A stretch of DNA of 64,000 nt from Nymphaea colorata (taxonomy: Eukaryota; Streptophyta; Magnoliopsida; Nymphaeales; Nymphaeaceae). The stretch lies in contig NC_045146.1 of the NCBI RefSeq assembly GCF_008831285.2, positions 15,183,149-15,247,148 on the forward strand. Direction: 5' to 3'. The number at the start of each line of letters is the position of its first letter. Within the stretch, counting starts at the first letter, position 1. A model generated the notes under the pieces. The model did not search any database, was not told the origin of the DNA, and worked only from the letters and a program-made list of their open reading frames with translations. This document shows, in pieces, positions 24,076 through 35,726 of this stretch. Both the position numbers and the translations under genes were made by a program.

Positions 24076-25730
24076 CGTAACTCATTCTATGTAAGTATGT
24101 CAGTTGCAAATGTGTTTCAAAACAATGTTAAGAAGGTGATCCTTTGAAAACCAAACAGTATGAAACTTAATGTTTTTTCACTGCCTGAAACTTGTTTATA
24201 ATGATTTCAAGTTACCTGTTTGAGTGTTCTCATTTCACAACTCGTGCCCATGATTTAGGGAAACATGTTCTTTCTGTTCCATTCCATGATATTGAATATC
24301 GTGGTTCATTTACTGATTAATGATAACAGTAAATATTTAACTATGTGTGCACTGAATATACAATTACATTTCATATACATAAACCCCGAAGAAGATGATC
24401 AGTTTCCTATATCAACGCTGAGATTGCATAACAGGTACTCTGTCTTTAATGCGTGCTAGCGTCAATGATATTCAGGGTTACGTAATGCTAAAACCAGTAT
24501 TGTGCTTATCGGTGAATTTACTGCGATGCTGATCACTTTTCTTGTTAAAGGGAGTCTCATTAAGGTTTGGCGCCCCTTGTTACACTAATCAAGACGTTTA
24601 TAGAAGTTCCGATCTTTGCCAATCATGATTCCTCGTCAGTTTTATTAATTGGTATCACGCCGCCTAAGATATATTTTAAATATTTTAACTTCAAAAGATT
24701 GTTTTGAGAAAAACAGGATTCATTCAAGAAATTGTTTCGAACCGTTATCCTCGATATGCTCATACTAGAATTTCGGGGAAAAAAAGGAAGCAAAACTTGA
24801 TCAGTTGCTGTAATCTATAGCATTCGTCTCTCTTTTTGTCAAGAATGGAGGCCGATCCTTCCTTCCAACTATCTGCCAATCAATTTGGCTCTACCCTTCT
24901 TCATAAGCTCAAGGAGATTAACTTGTCTGAATTCATTGACTGCACTTGTTGCCCACGCGTTCCGTGTGAGCGAAACATGCGAAAGAATATCGCGCCTCAT
25001 TTGTATATTAGTTCCTCGTCGTGCTTTTCAATCAAGTATTATATAATGCATCTGTCGCCACTTGTTCGACGCCGAAAGTAGCGAATTTTTCTTTTGTCAT
25101 GTCAACTTTGCAGACGGCTCCACAGGCCTACCTATAGGTTCAACTCTTTATCTCTTTCTATGATTTTCTTTTGGCATCATTAGGGAAGGGGAACTTGAAT
25201 GTCTATGCTTTCCAATCATTCCTAGCTTATCTTTTTCGCTTGTAACAATTATTAAACTCGATGTGCCTTACTGCTGGCTAGGCTTCATCTATTTCTTATA
25301 TAATTACGAGCCGTAATATGTGGCCCACCGATCACCTGATGATGAAGCTTCCATTAGCATGTTAATCTGTTGTCAGTGTCTTGATTGTTCGTTTGTTTCA
25401 TTGGATTGGTGTTGTGGGGTGGCCTATAATAGCTACGATGTGCATGTGATGTCGTTATTATTATGGATCGACGACAATTTCTTCTTCTTCTTCTTCTTTT
25501 CTTCTCCTTCTTTTATATATTTATAACTGCGATCTTTTGTCCCCGAAATCTCAAAAGGGACTTCAGATTTTCAGATGCGCTCACAAACAGTGTGAAACAT
25601 GATATGACCTATGTGGTTGGAGCATGTGATTTAAGGAACCGACAGTCTGTCTTTAAAATTAACTGCGTTTTCTTAAAAGGACGTTCTCTCCATTTATAAT
25701 TTTAAATGAAAAAAAAAAGCCATAGGCGTG
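24076..25730. other. Intergenic, no gene seen
   Basis: AT-rich sequence with short unsupported frames and a (TTC)n patch near 25480-25510. Confidence 0.55.
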
Positions 25731-25739
25731 CAACTTAAA

Positions 25740-27590
25740 AGACATGATATGACCTATAATGAAAAAGAAGAATTTGCACTAAGAGGTGAATCGATTCACA
25801 TTATATCTTAGGCCCTAGCATGGAAGGAATGTGTTAAGGGTCATGAATAACTAAAATTTCTTTTCATGAATGCCTCTCTGATGAGGTGGAACACAAGTTC
25901 CTATATTGGCCGCCCAAGACAAAGAATGGCTTCGTGTCTATGCATATAGTTTCTAAAATAGATTTTTATTATAAAATTTTCCACCCCAAAGGTAGATCCC
26001 TAGTTATTAGGTTAAATTGTCCTGATGAAATGTGTGAAGATTTCAAGTTTTTTTCGTGTTCTTAATGTTGAGAGGATGTAGATGGACTTCATTAACTATA
26101 GAAAAATTTCTGCCTCTTGAACAACAAAAATTTGGTAACAGAAAAATTAATCTTTTTTATGCAAAATAACTGAGTTTAATTTCCTTTTATTAAATTACTA
26201 GTCAATAAAATATGTTTCGAAGTTGACATTTTGTTGAAAATATGTTTTAACAATTGAAGGAGTTTCGCTTTTGTATGCCATCTAAACGATTTGGATATAC
26301 CTGTTCCTCTGTATGTAAATGTGCGTGACGTGTAACAAGTTACTTAACAGGACGACGTACAAGCTATTTCTTCAACTTCACTGATACTTTAACTAGGGCT
26401 ATCTGTCCTGTCAGTTCTAGTGTAAGCACTTATTTGATTGACGTTGCAAAAGTAAATTATTTCTCTGTGTTTGATTGATGAGACACTCGGATGGAGTCTA
26501 TTGTCCAAAAGAAAAGCGCTCTAAATGGGAAGATCATAGAAAGATTCAGAAATTCATGCATGATAAGTCGGGCTTTGTTGAGTTAGGATCAGAAGCTTAA
26601 GGAGGAAGTCGGTGTAAATAGGCAGTTGGTTGATGCAGCAAGGGCTTGAAACGAGTGTTGGTCGCCGCAGATGGTGGTGAACCATGTTGCTGTTCAGTGC
26701 GGTGGACCCTGTGGCTTCATAGAATGCTGTTATTAGGCATTTTTACAGCATTTCGAGTGTGAAACACTAGTCATGAACCTGTATCACGAGGCTAAAGACC
26801 GGCAAGGTCTAAAGTCATGAATCACGTTCTAACCAAAAAGAAAGAAAACAAAATGAGAAAGTGCTTAGGATGCTCTTACGATCTGGGCACATGTCTGTCT
26901 TTTGTAAGCGAGATTTGATGGGGAGTAGGCAATTCATGGAGTAAAGTAGAAGTAGAGGAGGTCCCCATTCAGATATGACTGAAAGTTAGGAGTACTAGGT
27001 CCAGGACTCAGGCCATGCCAGCGGGGCCTGTTATAGAGCCGGAAGATCAGTGAAAAAGAAAAAGGCAACCCTCAGCCCAACCTTGTTGGAACTAAGCATA
27101 TCGTGCAAGCGCAGCTGATGATTGTCTGTCCCTAAATTTTATTTCGTTTTATTGAAGGGAAGGGATGTTTCCCCATTTCGTAATTCATACAATACTATGG
27201 CTTATAATAAAAAGAAGAAGAATTTCCACCAAGAGTTGTGTGTGTACATGCGCGTATACAATGATAGAGAGAGTCTATACACTTCGGACCAAGGACAGGG
27301 CCACAAAATTTTTTCCATGAAGCACTAAAATAAATATATAAGCATTGACTTGGGTTTGATGGAGATGCCGGCATATAAATTCAAAGTTTCAGATTGGGGG
27401 GCCAGTATGGTTTCCAAAATAAGAACAAACGAAAGGTTCTTGCATGGGAAGATCGAGAAAATAGTCAGAAATTTATGGCTCGATGTTCCTAGTTTAGGAA
27501 GAGAAGGAGGAAATAGGATCAAGTCATTAAGCGTTTGATCGACAGTATCAAAACTAGAAACGAGCGTTGGTTGTTGGCAACCTTATCTAG
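25740..27590. repeat. Ancient diverged duplication
   Basis: Ordered partial matches link about 25745-26660 with about 27195-27580. Examples: ACCTATAATGAAAAAGAAGA versus GCTTATAATAAAAAGAAGAA; GGGAAGATCATAGAAAGATT versus GGGAAGATCGAGAAAATAGT; GAAACGAGTGTTGGTCG versus GAAACGAGCGTTGGTTG. No reading frame is conserved between the copies. Confidence 0.45.
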
Positions 27591-27894
27591 GGTTCTTAAC
27601 TTATCGGAACGGAACATGTTATATATTTTGGGAGAAGACGGGGCATGCGCCAACCGCCCTACAGGCCCTGGCAGGGTTGCCCGAGGATGCGTGGTGTAAA
27701 AGGGGAGTTTGAGTTTTGTGTGGTGGTTGGTGCGTGCAGCTATCATACGCCAAATTATAGAAAAAGAAGTGTCTTTTTAAGTTTTTTCACTTTTTTTTAT
27801 TCTCTTTTTTGTCTTTTTTCATCTTAACAAAAAGCATTTTTGTCATTAACCGTATTAGCGCAGAAAATTTTTAACAACATCTATAACTAGTCCA

Positions 27895-28090
27895 GCCTAA
27901 TTTGTAAGTTCACTCGAAACCCGAGCCCAAGCATTGGGCCCATTACTTGAGACCCAAGCCCAAACCCAACCCAATTAAAAAAAATATGTTGTTAAATATA
28001 AAATAAAATTTTGTGAATATAAAATATATTTTTAATAATAAAATATATATTATTATTAAATAAAAATAATAAAAAAATTAATCGGTCCAA
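27895..28090. repeat. Dispersed repeat: GCCCAA-rich block plus AT-rich tract
   Basis: ACCCGAGCCCAAGCATTGGG and CCCAAGCCCAAACCCAACCC are followed by an almost pure A/T stretch (about 27969-28079). This pattern is frequent in plant intergenic repeats. Confidence 0.4.
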
Positions 28091-28099
28091 ATCTCGTTG

Positions 28100-30500
28100 C
28101 CGGCGCCTGGAAAGGAGCTGCTGTGTCTTCCGCAAATCGATCGATTGGAGATGGCAGTCTTAATTAGAAGCAGTTAACTTACAACTAGGGGAGGTCCCTA
28201 TTCCGGTACAACTGAAAGTCAATTTAGGGGGTCTTCTTATATGAAACCTAAAAGAGAAAAAGAAAAATGATTTACGTAGCTCAATTTAAGGGAATACTAC
28301 CCGGGGGTTCCGAGCTGTTTCTGGATCTGTTGGAACCCTTCAATTAGACAGTAACATCTAGAGTAGCGCCCATGCTAATTTAATAACTGATGACCAGTCT
28401 TTCATTGGTCTACCAATCATGTTACGCCCATCGGAACTCAACTTTAAAAGTACTCAATTTTGAAAGTCAGTATACACCAAATGCAGTTTGGGGGAAGATA
28501 GTATTGAGGATCTCTCTTGAAGCTTTGTTCCGAATCACAGGAGCGGAAAAGAAATATCATAAGCCGCAGTTGCTCGACTGTAGAACTAGACTGCGTAGGC
28601 AAGAAGGAACTGGCAAACGGGATCTTTGGGAGATGCATGAAACACCTTGCCGGCACCTTTCAGATGCTGTTCAGTATCAACTCGAATTTGTTTGGGTCTG
28701 GAGTTATGAATTATGATCTCTCTCAGATCCAGATTTGGTTCAAGTTTAATTCGTAAACGGGCACTAGGACAGACTCTAATTTATAGGAAACCTACACTTG
28801 GTATTTGCAACAATCTGTCGGGAAATTAAAGTCGGCCTGAAAAAGATGTGCTGATCATGCAACCTAGCTAGTTGGTAAGGCCGGGATTACGGAGGTAAAT
28901 TGGTGCAAGGCATCCAGATTCCGGCAGTCTAAAATCCTTGGATTTAGTGTGCCAGCGGCTGGAAACCCACGCACGATGATCTCAGCTGGGACCTGAAGCC
29001 TGTCCTGGGATGCCCATCGCCTAAAAATCTGATCTTAAGTTGAGAAGGAAAGGAAGGACGAAGGATGAAACGCCGTAGCTTCTGAACTTGAAATCTCAGA
29101 AATTTAAGATCTCACCTCAAATCAGATAAGGAAGCAATCCCCGTCTGTAGATCACGTTATGATTTCAGCATTCAATGGCAGGCATCGGGATCTGGTGATC
29201 ATCTACACAACATCAGCATTTGTGGGATCATGAAATAACTTAGCTAGCAATTTAGAATATAAAAGGGATTGTGGGCTAACTAAATTAAGATTCTGCAACG
29301 AAGATAGTGCTCAACGTGCACTTTCACCCTTCCAATTAACGTTAAAAGTTAACGCTTTACTTGTTTGCTTTTGAAGAAAATGTCTGCTGACATCTTGTTC
29401 TCTAAATTGTTTTTCTCTTTCACTAGATTGACAAGTTCATGTCGATCTTCCATCGAAACGCACTCGATTCTTGAAAGAACGTCAGCCCGTTATCTAATAG
29501 AATAAACGAATGACGCTATCGATGCCAACCTATGCGATGCACTTGGATGTCGTCACGGGTTATATCACGTCTAGTTATAATGAAAAATTAACGCGGAACA
29601 CAACTTCGTTAAAGTTGTCCTGATTTCCATAGTAGTTGGCTTTAATAAAAGGAAAGGAACCATAGAGAGCATTTGTTTTGTTGTCCAAATTAAAACGAAC
29701 ATGATCCACAAAGGGCAAATTAAAAAACAAACGAGCACAATTCCTGTGACAAAAAATTTAGTTTTAAAGCAAAAATACTTGAAAATTTCTTAGACTGTCA
29801 ATCAGATTTAGATGTGGAACTATGTTGTATTATGGCAAGACTGTTTAATTATTAATTGTGGCCCGAATCCCAACTTCCCATTTTTGAGCTACCTCTACAT
29901 TATTAGTCCGTCCAAAATAACTTCAAAATCTAAAAATAAATGAACGGTATTCAGCCTCATGTCCCTCTCGTTCCACGTCATAGATGACGCTAACGCAAAT
30001 TGTCACGATTTAAGAATTGGAAAAACGAACTATTGTTTTTTTTTTTTTCTATTAGTTAAATTTATTTTTAATAATTTTAAGAAAATACGTGAACGGCAAC
30101 TTTTCTGTTCTTTGACATCCTCATCCACCGAACTTTTTAGTTAAAACTTAGAAGCGTTGAGCACTTGGCATATGAAACGATAACAAACAACTTGGTCCTT
30201 ACCAGATTAAGCCGCCGGGGAGTTGGTCAGGACTCGGACCTTGAGTTCATCATTTTTTGAGAACTAACAAGACCAATTGAAGACAAAAAATCAGGTAGAA
30301 TCTATCTCGTTTTCACGTCACGCGTATTGACCCGACCGAAATGTGAACTTCTCACGGTCCCGCAGTGCTCCGCCTGTAAGAGAGCCGTCGGCCAAAATGT
30401 GGACCGGAGTTGTGGTTCGATTCCAAAGACCAGGCAGGCAACTGGCACCGCCCACGGATCTTGCTGAATAAGAAAACAGCTAAAAACCTCAAAGAAAGGG
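28100..30500. other. Intergenic, no gene seen
   Basis: Short overlapping open frames only. GGGAGGTCCCTATTCCGGTA at 28188 resembles GAGGTCCCCATTCAGATATG at 26957, suggesting another decayed repeat. Confidence 0.5.
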
Positions 30501-30507
30501 TGGAAAG

Positions 30508-30514
30508 TATAAAG
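30508..30514 (+). promoter_or_regulatory. Candidate TATA box of the small Cys-rich gene
   Basis: TATAAAG lies 117 nt before the ATG at 30625. That predicts a purine-rich leader of about 85 nt (AGGAGGAAGGGAGAAG...). Position and sequence are typical, but no TSS data exist. Confidence 0.45.
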
Positions 30515-30624
30515 GGCGCCTACTGGTGGCCGTTTTACCCATACCATCTTCGTCTAAATCGTTCCGGATCTCAGAGGAGGAAGGGAGAAGCGGAGAAGAA
30601 GGAAGAAAGGAAGGGAGGGGAAAG

Positions 30625-30828
30625 ATGTGTTACAAGGTGAGCTGCTCCAAATGCGGGAAGACGACGTGGGGAGGGTGCGGAAGGCACGTCGCTTCCGTCC
30701 ATAAGCAGATCAATGAGGGCCAGCACTGCCTTTGCCGGCCGTGGCCTGGCGTACAGCCCCTGGGAGCTGACGGTGTAGCTTCTACAGTCGAATCCTCTAG
30801 CAGTTCCTTTTTTTGCGTCATCCAGTGA
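30625..30828 (+). CDS. Small cysteine-rich conserved plant protein (67 aa)
   Basis: Encodes a 67-residue protein beginning MCYKVSCSKCGKTTWGGCGR and continuing HVASVHKQINEGQHCLCR, then PWPG. Cys or His at residues 2, 7, 10, 18, 21, 34, 35 and 37 form a CxxC, a GGCGxH and an HCxC motif, suggesting a small metal-binding fold. The pattern MCYKV.C..CGK..W.GCG.H...........G.HC.C..WPG is one I recognise from short uncharacterised plant proteins; no biochemical role is known to me. The longer in-frame frame from 30526 was rejected as start because a TATAAAG lies at 30508, so transcription should begin about 30540, and the extension is a low-complexity E/R/G stretch. It appears intronless. The C-terminal Ser-rich tail (about 48-67) is variable in this family. 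Confidence 0.75.
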   Translation: MCYKVSCSKCGKTTWGGCGRHVASVHKQINEGQHCLCRPWPGVQPLGADGVASTVESSSSSFFCVIQ

Positions 30829-33531
30829 ACATGGCTAGACTTGCAGCAGCGGCGCCACCACCACCACCACCGCAGCAGGATTCACGCTTGGCCTCTATCG
30901 TTTTCGTTTTCTTTCTAGATTGTGGTTTGAGATATTGGTTTGCTTCATGCTTCTGTGTTTGCGCGTTGCGCATCTTCTTATGCCTCCAATTCCAAAGGGA
31001 TAATGCTTGTTGTCTCCTTAAAACAAATTTCCTTCTGTTTGTATACCGAAGCTATATTACCAGACCAGAATAACTCTGTTATTGGGCGTTGGTTTTGCGG
31101 AATTGTTGTCATACTGCCTGTTCTTTCTTGAATCGAATTTCTACATTCTCGAAGAGTCGATACGCGGAAGCAGCTGATTTAGACCATTCGCTGCGAGAAA
31201 GGTTTTCCTGGATCTCAAAGTTGAGAAGTTTTTAAAACAAATTTCCATTTGGGTAGTGTCGTTTTGGTGTTCCCTGAGAAGTGGGATTCAGAGGGAGATC
31301 TTGTGGCAAGATGCTGAGAAAAGATTTGTCCATTGCCGTTGTTTCTGGAGCCTCTTTAGTTGGGCGATCTTCATTTTCGTTCCTTTCCATTTGGAATCGC
31401 TCAGATCTGGAAGGAGGGAGGAAATCGATGTCGGAGTTCCTTGTGCGCTTTTGGAGCTCCATCTTTCTGGAGATCTTTGAAGTTGTAACAGAGCTGACAT
31501 AAAAATCCTGACGAGTATTTGGCCAAATTCATCTGAAACTTTTGGAGTGCGATCCAATCATCGATGCCTCGCACAGAGTTGTTGCCGTAAATCCCTGCCA
31601 AATTTCTGGGGTTTGGTGGCCTTTCATGTGAATTTTTCTCTTGGCATTTGTGGCCGGTAGTTGGCGTTTTACAGAAAAGGGGTTGACTATTAAAAAAAAA
31701 AAAAAAAACTTACCTCAAAACCGAGCCCACTTGCTAGGCTTGGCGTGAAGTGAGCTGAAGAAGCTTTGAATTTAACTTGGCTAAGCTCGATTTCGCAAGG
31801 CTCAATTTAGTAGTGTAACCAAAGACACGCTTGAGTTCGAAATTCTTTCTTATTAACCAGGGTCGATTCTCATGTGTTATTCCCTCTATTTCTTGAACTT
31901 GATACCACCAACAGCAGCAGATGTCGAAGCCTTTCTCCCTCTTTCACTAAATTGAGAACACCAATAATGTAAGCTGACCAACACTTTATCCGCTTATCCA
32001 ACTCAAAGTAGCCGATTGCAAGAACATTAGTTCTCGATCTAACGAAGCATGACTGATGAGGTGATTGGAGGGGATCGCCCAGATCGAGCGATCGATAAGA
32101 CCTGCCAATCTCGCAGCAGAGTGCCACTCTACACGGGTGTCGTATATGAGCGACGCTAGGATGGCTCAAACTCAGTTGGACTCTCATAAAGCTTGGCTAG
32201 AACTGAGCTCAAACTTGAGTTGAGCTCGCAACCACCTACTTGATCTCAGCTGCATGCTATGAGTTCAATTTAAAGAAACTTAGCTCTGCTAAGCTTGACA
32301 CAAGGAATGAGATGAACTATCCGTCAAGCTTCAGTTAAGTCATCAGCTGATCTGCATGTGCTGAATAAAAAGGTTAATTATGTCATCCTTGGGTTTTGAA
32401 ATCTGGGTTTGAGTCGATCTAGACCAAACAAATTCAGCTTGCATCTCATAAGGCTTGTTTGAAGCTCTGGTAGAACTTGATCCAAGCTAATGTCTACGTT
32501 AACATAAGAGGAGTTGCTAGTTTTTCTTAATTTTTTCAGAAAAGTGCAACCCCTTGAGTTTTGAAATTGAAATCTACTTCTTCAAACTCATCATAGACGG
32601 CGGCCACACCAATGACATGATTATATAAACTAGCACACTCTTGCTTAACTTAATGATCATCGGACTTCATGTAAGTAACTCATACTAACCTTATTTACTT
32701 ATTTGAGTTGGACTACAAGTTTCCTCAAACTCGTTAAACAAATGAGTCGAGCTTGAGCAGAGATTATTGGAGTTGAGCGAGCTCCTCAACTCATTCTGCA
32801 GCCAAGTGGGACACTCTGGTTTGCTCAAATGACGAATGTTCCAGTCAAAGTCCCTCCTGCTATTCCCTCACCAGCGAAACCCCAAAATCGTTCGTTTGCT
32901 CTGTAATGACAGCTCGAGCTTTAGCCAACCTCAGATTGAGCTGCCCTAAATCAAGGACTGATCTCTAAATCGCTTGCAACAACCTGCTAAGAGATGCCCA
33001 AATCAAAGGGTCCTCCAAAACGAGATCTTATTTTACGAGGTAGCTAGGTTTCTGGCCTGTTATTCTCCTGTTTATTTGAAGTAGGTGTTTTTTATTAATC
33101 TTTTGTGGAAGTGTTTTCTACGCATTGTGGGTTCATCGTTAGGTCACGAGCATTCATTGAAACCCACGTTCACTCAGTTTGATTCTCAAGTTTTCCATTA
33201 TCACTGTAGGAAGGCATAAAAGAACGTAGCACCAGTACTATCTCTTGTAGTGCCAACGGGTGAAAAAGTTGAATTGTTTCCGTCAGTCTTTCTTTTTTGA
33301 CTCCCTAGTTGTTGATGCTAGAGTAATTTGTGGGAATCTTTTCATGTTTTTCTGTGATTGATAAAAACATGTTACGACGGTATCTTTGCTTTCCTTTTTT
33401 AAGTTGAAGCAGATCTGCTGATAAAGGTACCTGTATCTTTGTTTTCTTTTTTGAAGTAATTTGTTATTTAAAAAAGTTGTGAACTTCAGGTTGATGGAAT
33501 CGTTCTAAAGAGCTTGTTTTTGAGTCCATAT
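30829..33531. other. 3' flank of the small Cys-rich gene, then repeat-rich intergenic DNA
   Basis: 30.83-31.65 kb is relatively GC-rich with several overlapping open frames, none recognisable; it may be the 3' UTR or a non-coding transcript. 31.73-32.81 kb is packed with GAGCTCAAGCTTGAG/CTCGAGC-type degenerate repeats. Confidence 0.45.
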
Positions 33532-33950
33532 CTATGTCACACGGATACGGGTACGGGTATCATATGGGTACGGGTACGGGTATGCGGATACGGTAATTTT
33601 TAAAATTTTAGGATACGCGGATACGGTGAATTTTATATTCTAAAAAAAATAAAAAGGATAATAAAATTAAAAATAAAATATTAAATTAATAATTCACTCT
33701 TACAATCTCATAAGTCATAAGAAAGAAAGTCTCCGATTCTCAAACAAAACATTGCTCATGACCAATCTTATAAGTTAAAAGAAAGAAAGTCTCAAACAAA
33801 ACAAAGAATGTCGGGTTAGTAAAATGGTTTGGATCGGGTCTGACCCAGACCCGATCCAAAACGTATCCTGCCATGTCCAAGTGTCTGTATCCAGGTGTCG
33901 GAGTGTCGACACCGGTACGTGGCCCATTTTGCCGTGTCCGTGTGACATAG
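33532..33950. mobile_element. Non-autonomous hAT-like element (419 bp) with perfect 8-bp target-site duplication
   Basis: Left end CTATGTCACACGGATACGG; right end, minus strand, CTATGTCACACGGACACGG (18 of 19 match). Flanks are GTCCATAT at 33524-33531 and GTCCATAT at 33951-33958. Inside are left subterminal GGGTACGGGTA repeats, an AT-rich middle, a ~60-bp internal repeat (GAAAGAAAGTCTC at 33721 and 33781) and a 12-bp palindrome around GGATCGGGTCTG (33831-33857). No coding capacity. The 8-bp duplication points to the hAT superfamily. Confidence 0.88.
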
Positions 33951-33959
33951 GTCCATATT

Positions 33960-35630
33960 CATCACTCAACAAATTGAAGAGTGATAGATTGAAGATATGG
34001 AATAAGGATCGTTTCTTTAGTAAGATGATCACTTTCATATTGAATATTTCCGACATTTCTGTACTACTTTTTTGTCCATCAGTTATGTTGGAATCTTAAC
34101 CATAACAGAAGATATTTGTTCTGTGGAAGGTTTATTTGGCATGATTTGTCAAGAAATTTAAAGATAAACAGACAAGACTGAAGGTTTATGATGATGTGCT
34201 ACAAGCTACTCGAAGAACTATTGAAGATAAACAGACCAGATTGAAGGTTCAGTGCTCATGTTTTACCTCATTGACGTGATGAATTTTAGTGTGCAATAAA
34301 TCTGCAGTCTGGAGATCATGGAGACCTCGTCGGGATTTTGCTTCACAGGTGACTCAGAAAACACCTACTGAAAACTCATCCTTCACTACCTCAGGTAATA
34401 GAATGGTGCTTACCAATGACAAAAAGGCAGAAGATAAACCCTCTAGCACTAGTCGAGACACTATTTGTAAGGAGATGAGTCTTGTGGTTGTATTTGGTTA
34501 ATGGTGTGTTAAACATACCAACGTAGTTAACCTGCCAACAGTAGTGCTAAGGGAAATCATACTTTAGTTCGGCACAAAATACCAATTGCCAACCAAAGTC
34601 ATATCCAATTAATCTGATTCCTCTAGAAAATTGGATCCGAATCTTAATAATGGTCCAGGCAACCAAACGAAAAAATGAGACTGAAATCAGAGAAAGCTCC
34701 GAGACGATTACAAGTAAAAAGTAGGATGTTACCACTGTTGGATCATATTCGGTTTCAGAAATTCAAATCTGAGACCCAGTCATACTCCAAGTCCGTAGGG
34801 AGATCTGATTCGCTTGGATACTATAAATGCTGGATCCCAACTGAATCTGAAACGTTTATATATCTAGGACCAAGTACACCATGTTTGGAGAGGTGGATTT
34901 CGATATGTTGCTGAATGCGTGAGAATGAATCTTGAAAGATAATCAAGCTGTTACCGTAAAACAGAGACGTACTCAGTTTGCACACAAGAGAGAAACCTAC
35001 CCTAGAATCCTTATTAGAATCCTATATATGTTGAAGTTCCATAATGCTGATATATATCAATCAGCCTTTGATTACTCAAAGAATTGCTGATTTAGCAAAG
35101 TGATGCGCATTAGTACCTGACGTTGCCGTTTCTGTGAACATTCTCAGGAAAAAGTTTTTCTGAGTAATTCGTAGCCTCTTAATTTTCATCAGCTTCTTAT
35201 ACAATAGTTGTTTCTAATACATTTAGATGATTAGGGAGCCAGCATATACAACGTCAATTCTACTAATGCAAAAAGAGGCTGTCAGAAATTCGATCCTTCA
35301 GTACCAAATTGCTCGCCTTTGATCAAGTAATTACGTTGAATATTTTCTCGCTAAAATTGCTTCCTTTAAAGCGGATGATGCAATAAGTGGCACTGGCTGC
35401 CTGGCATATGAATTTCTCTACATATTTCATTTTCCTGCATCTGGACCGTTCGTTTTCACTGCAGAATCTGGTCTGGGTAACCCCAGCTTGCAAATTCCGA
35501 CAAAGGAAAGAGAGTTTATAGAAATTGGAGGTCGATTATGCAACAATATAGGGCATAATAACTTGTAATATAAAAAGAAGATTTACTGTATCATCAATTG
35601 CAAATTGTAATGCCACACTGAGTAGAGAAG
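33960..35630. other. Intergenic, no gene seen
   Basis: Moderately AT-rich. A near repeat of AGATAAACAGACAAGACTGA/AGATAAACAGACCAGATTGA lies at about 34162 and 34225. No recognisable coding sequence. Confidence 0.5.
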
Positions 35631-35726
35631 GTTAAGGTCGACCAAGAAGGACAGTTTCAGAGCAGAGAATGTTAAGGTCGACCAAGAAGGACAGTTTCAG
35701 AGCAGAGAATGTTAAGGTCGACCAAG
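35631..35726. repeat. 40-bp tandem repeat, 2.4 copies
   Basis: GTTAAGGTCGACCAAGAAGG begins copies at 35631 and 35671, and a partial third (16 bp) at 35711. The two complete copies are identical. Confidence 0.97.

Noticed and set aside
30526-30624. N-terminal extension of the small Cys-rich protein
   Set aside because: It would begin only ~15 nt after the TATA box and encodes a low-complexity Glu/Arg/Gly stretch absent from the family pattern.
30813-31073. 86-codon frame with a Pro run after the Cys-rich gene
   Set aside because: Low-complexity CCACCACC repeat followed by a T-rich stretch; better explained as 3' UTR.
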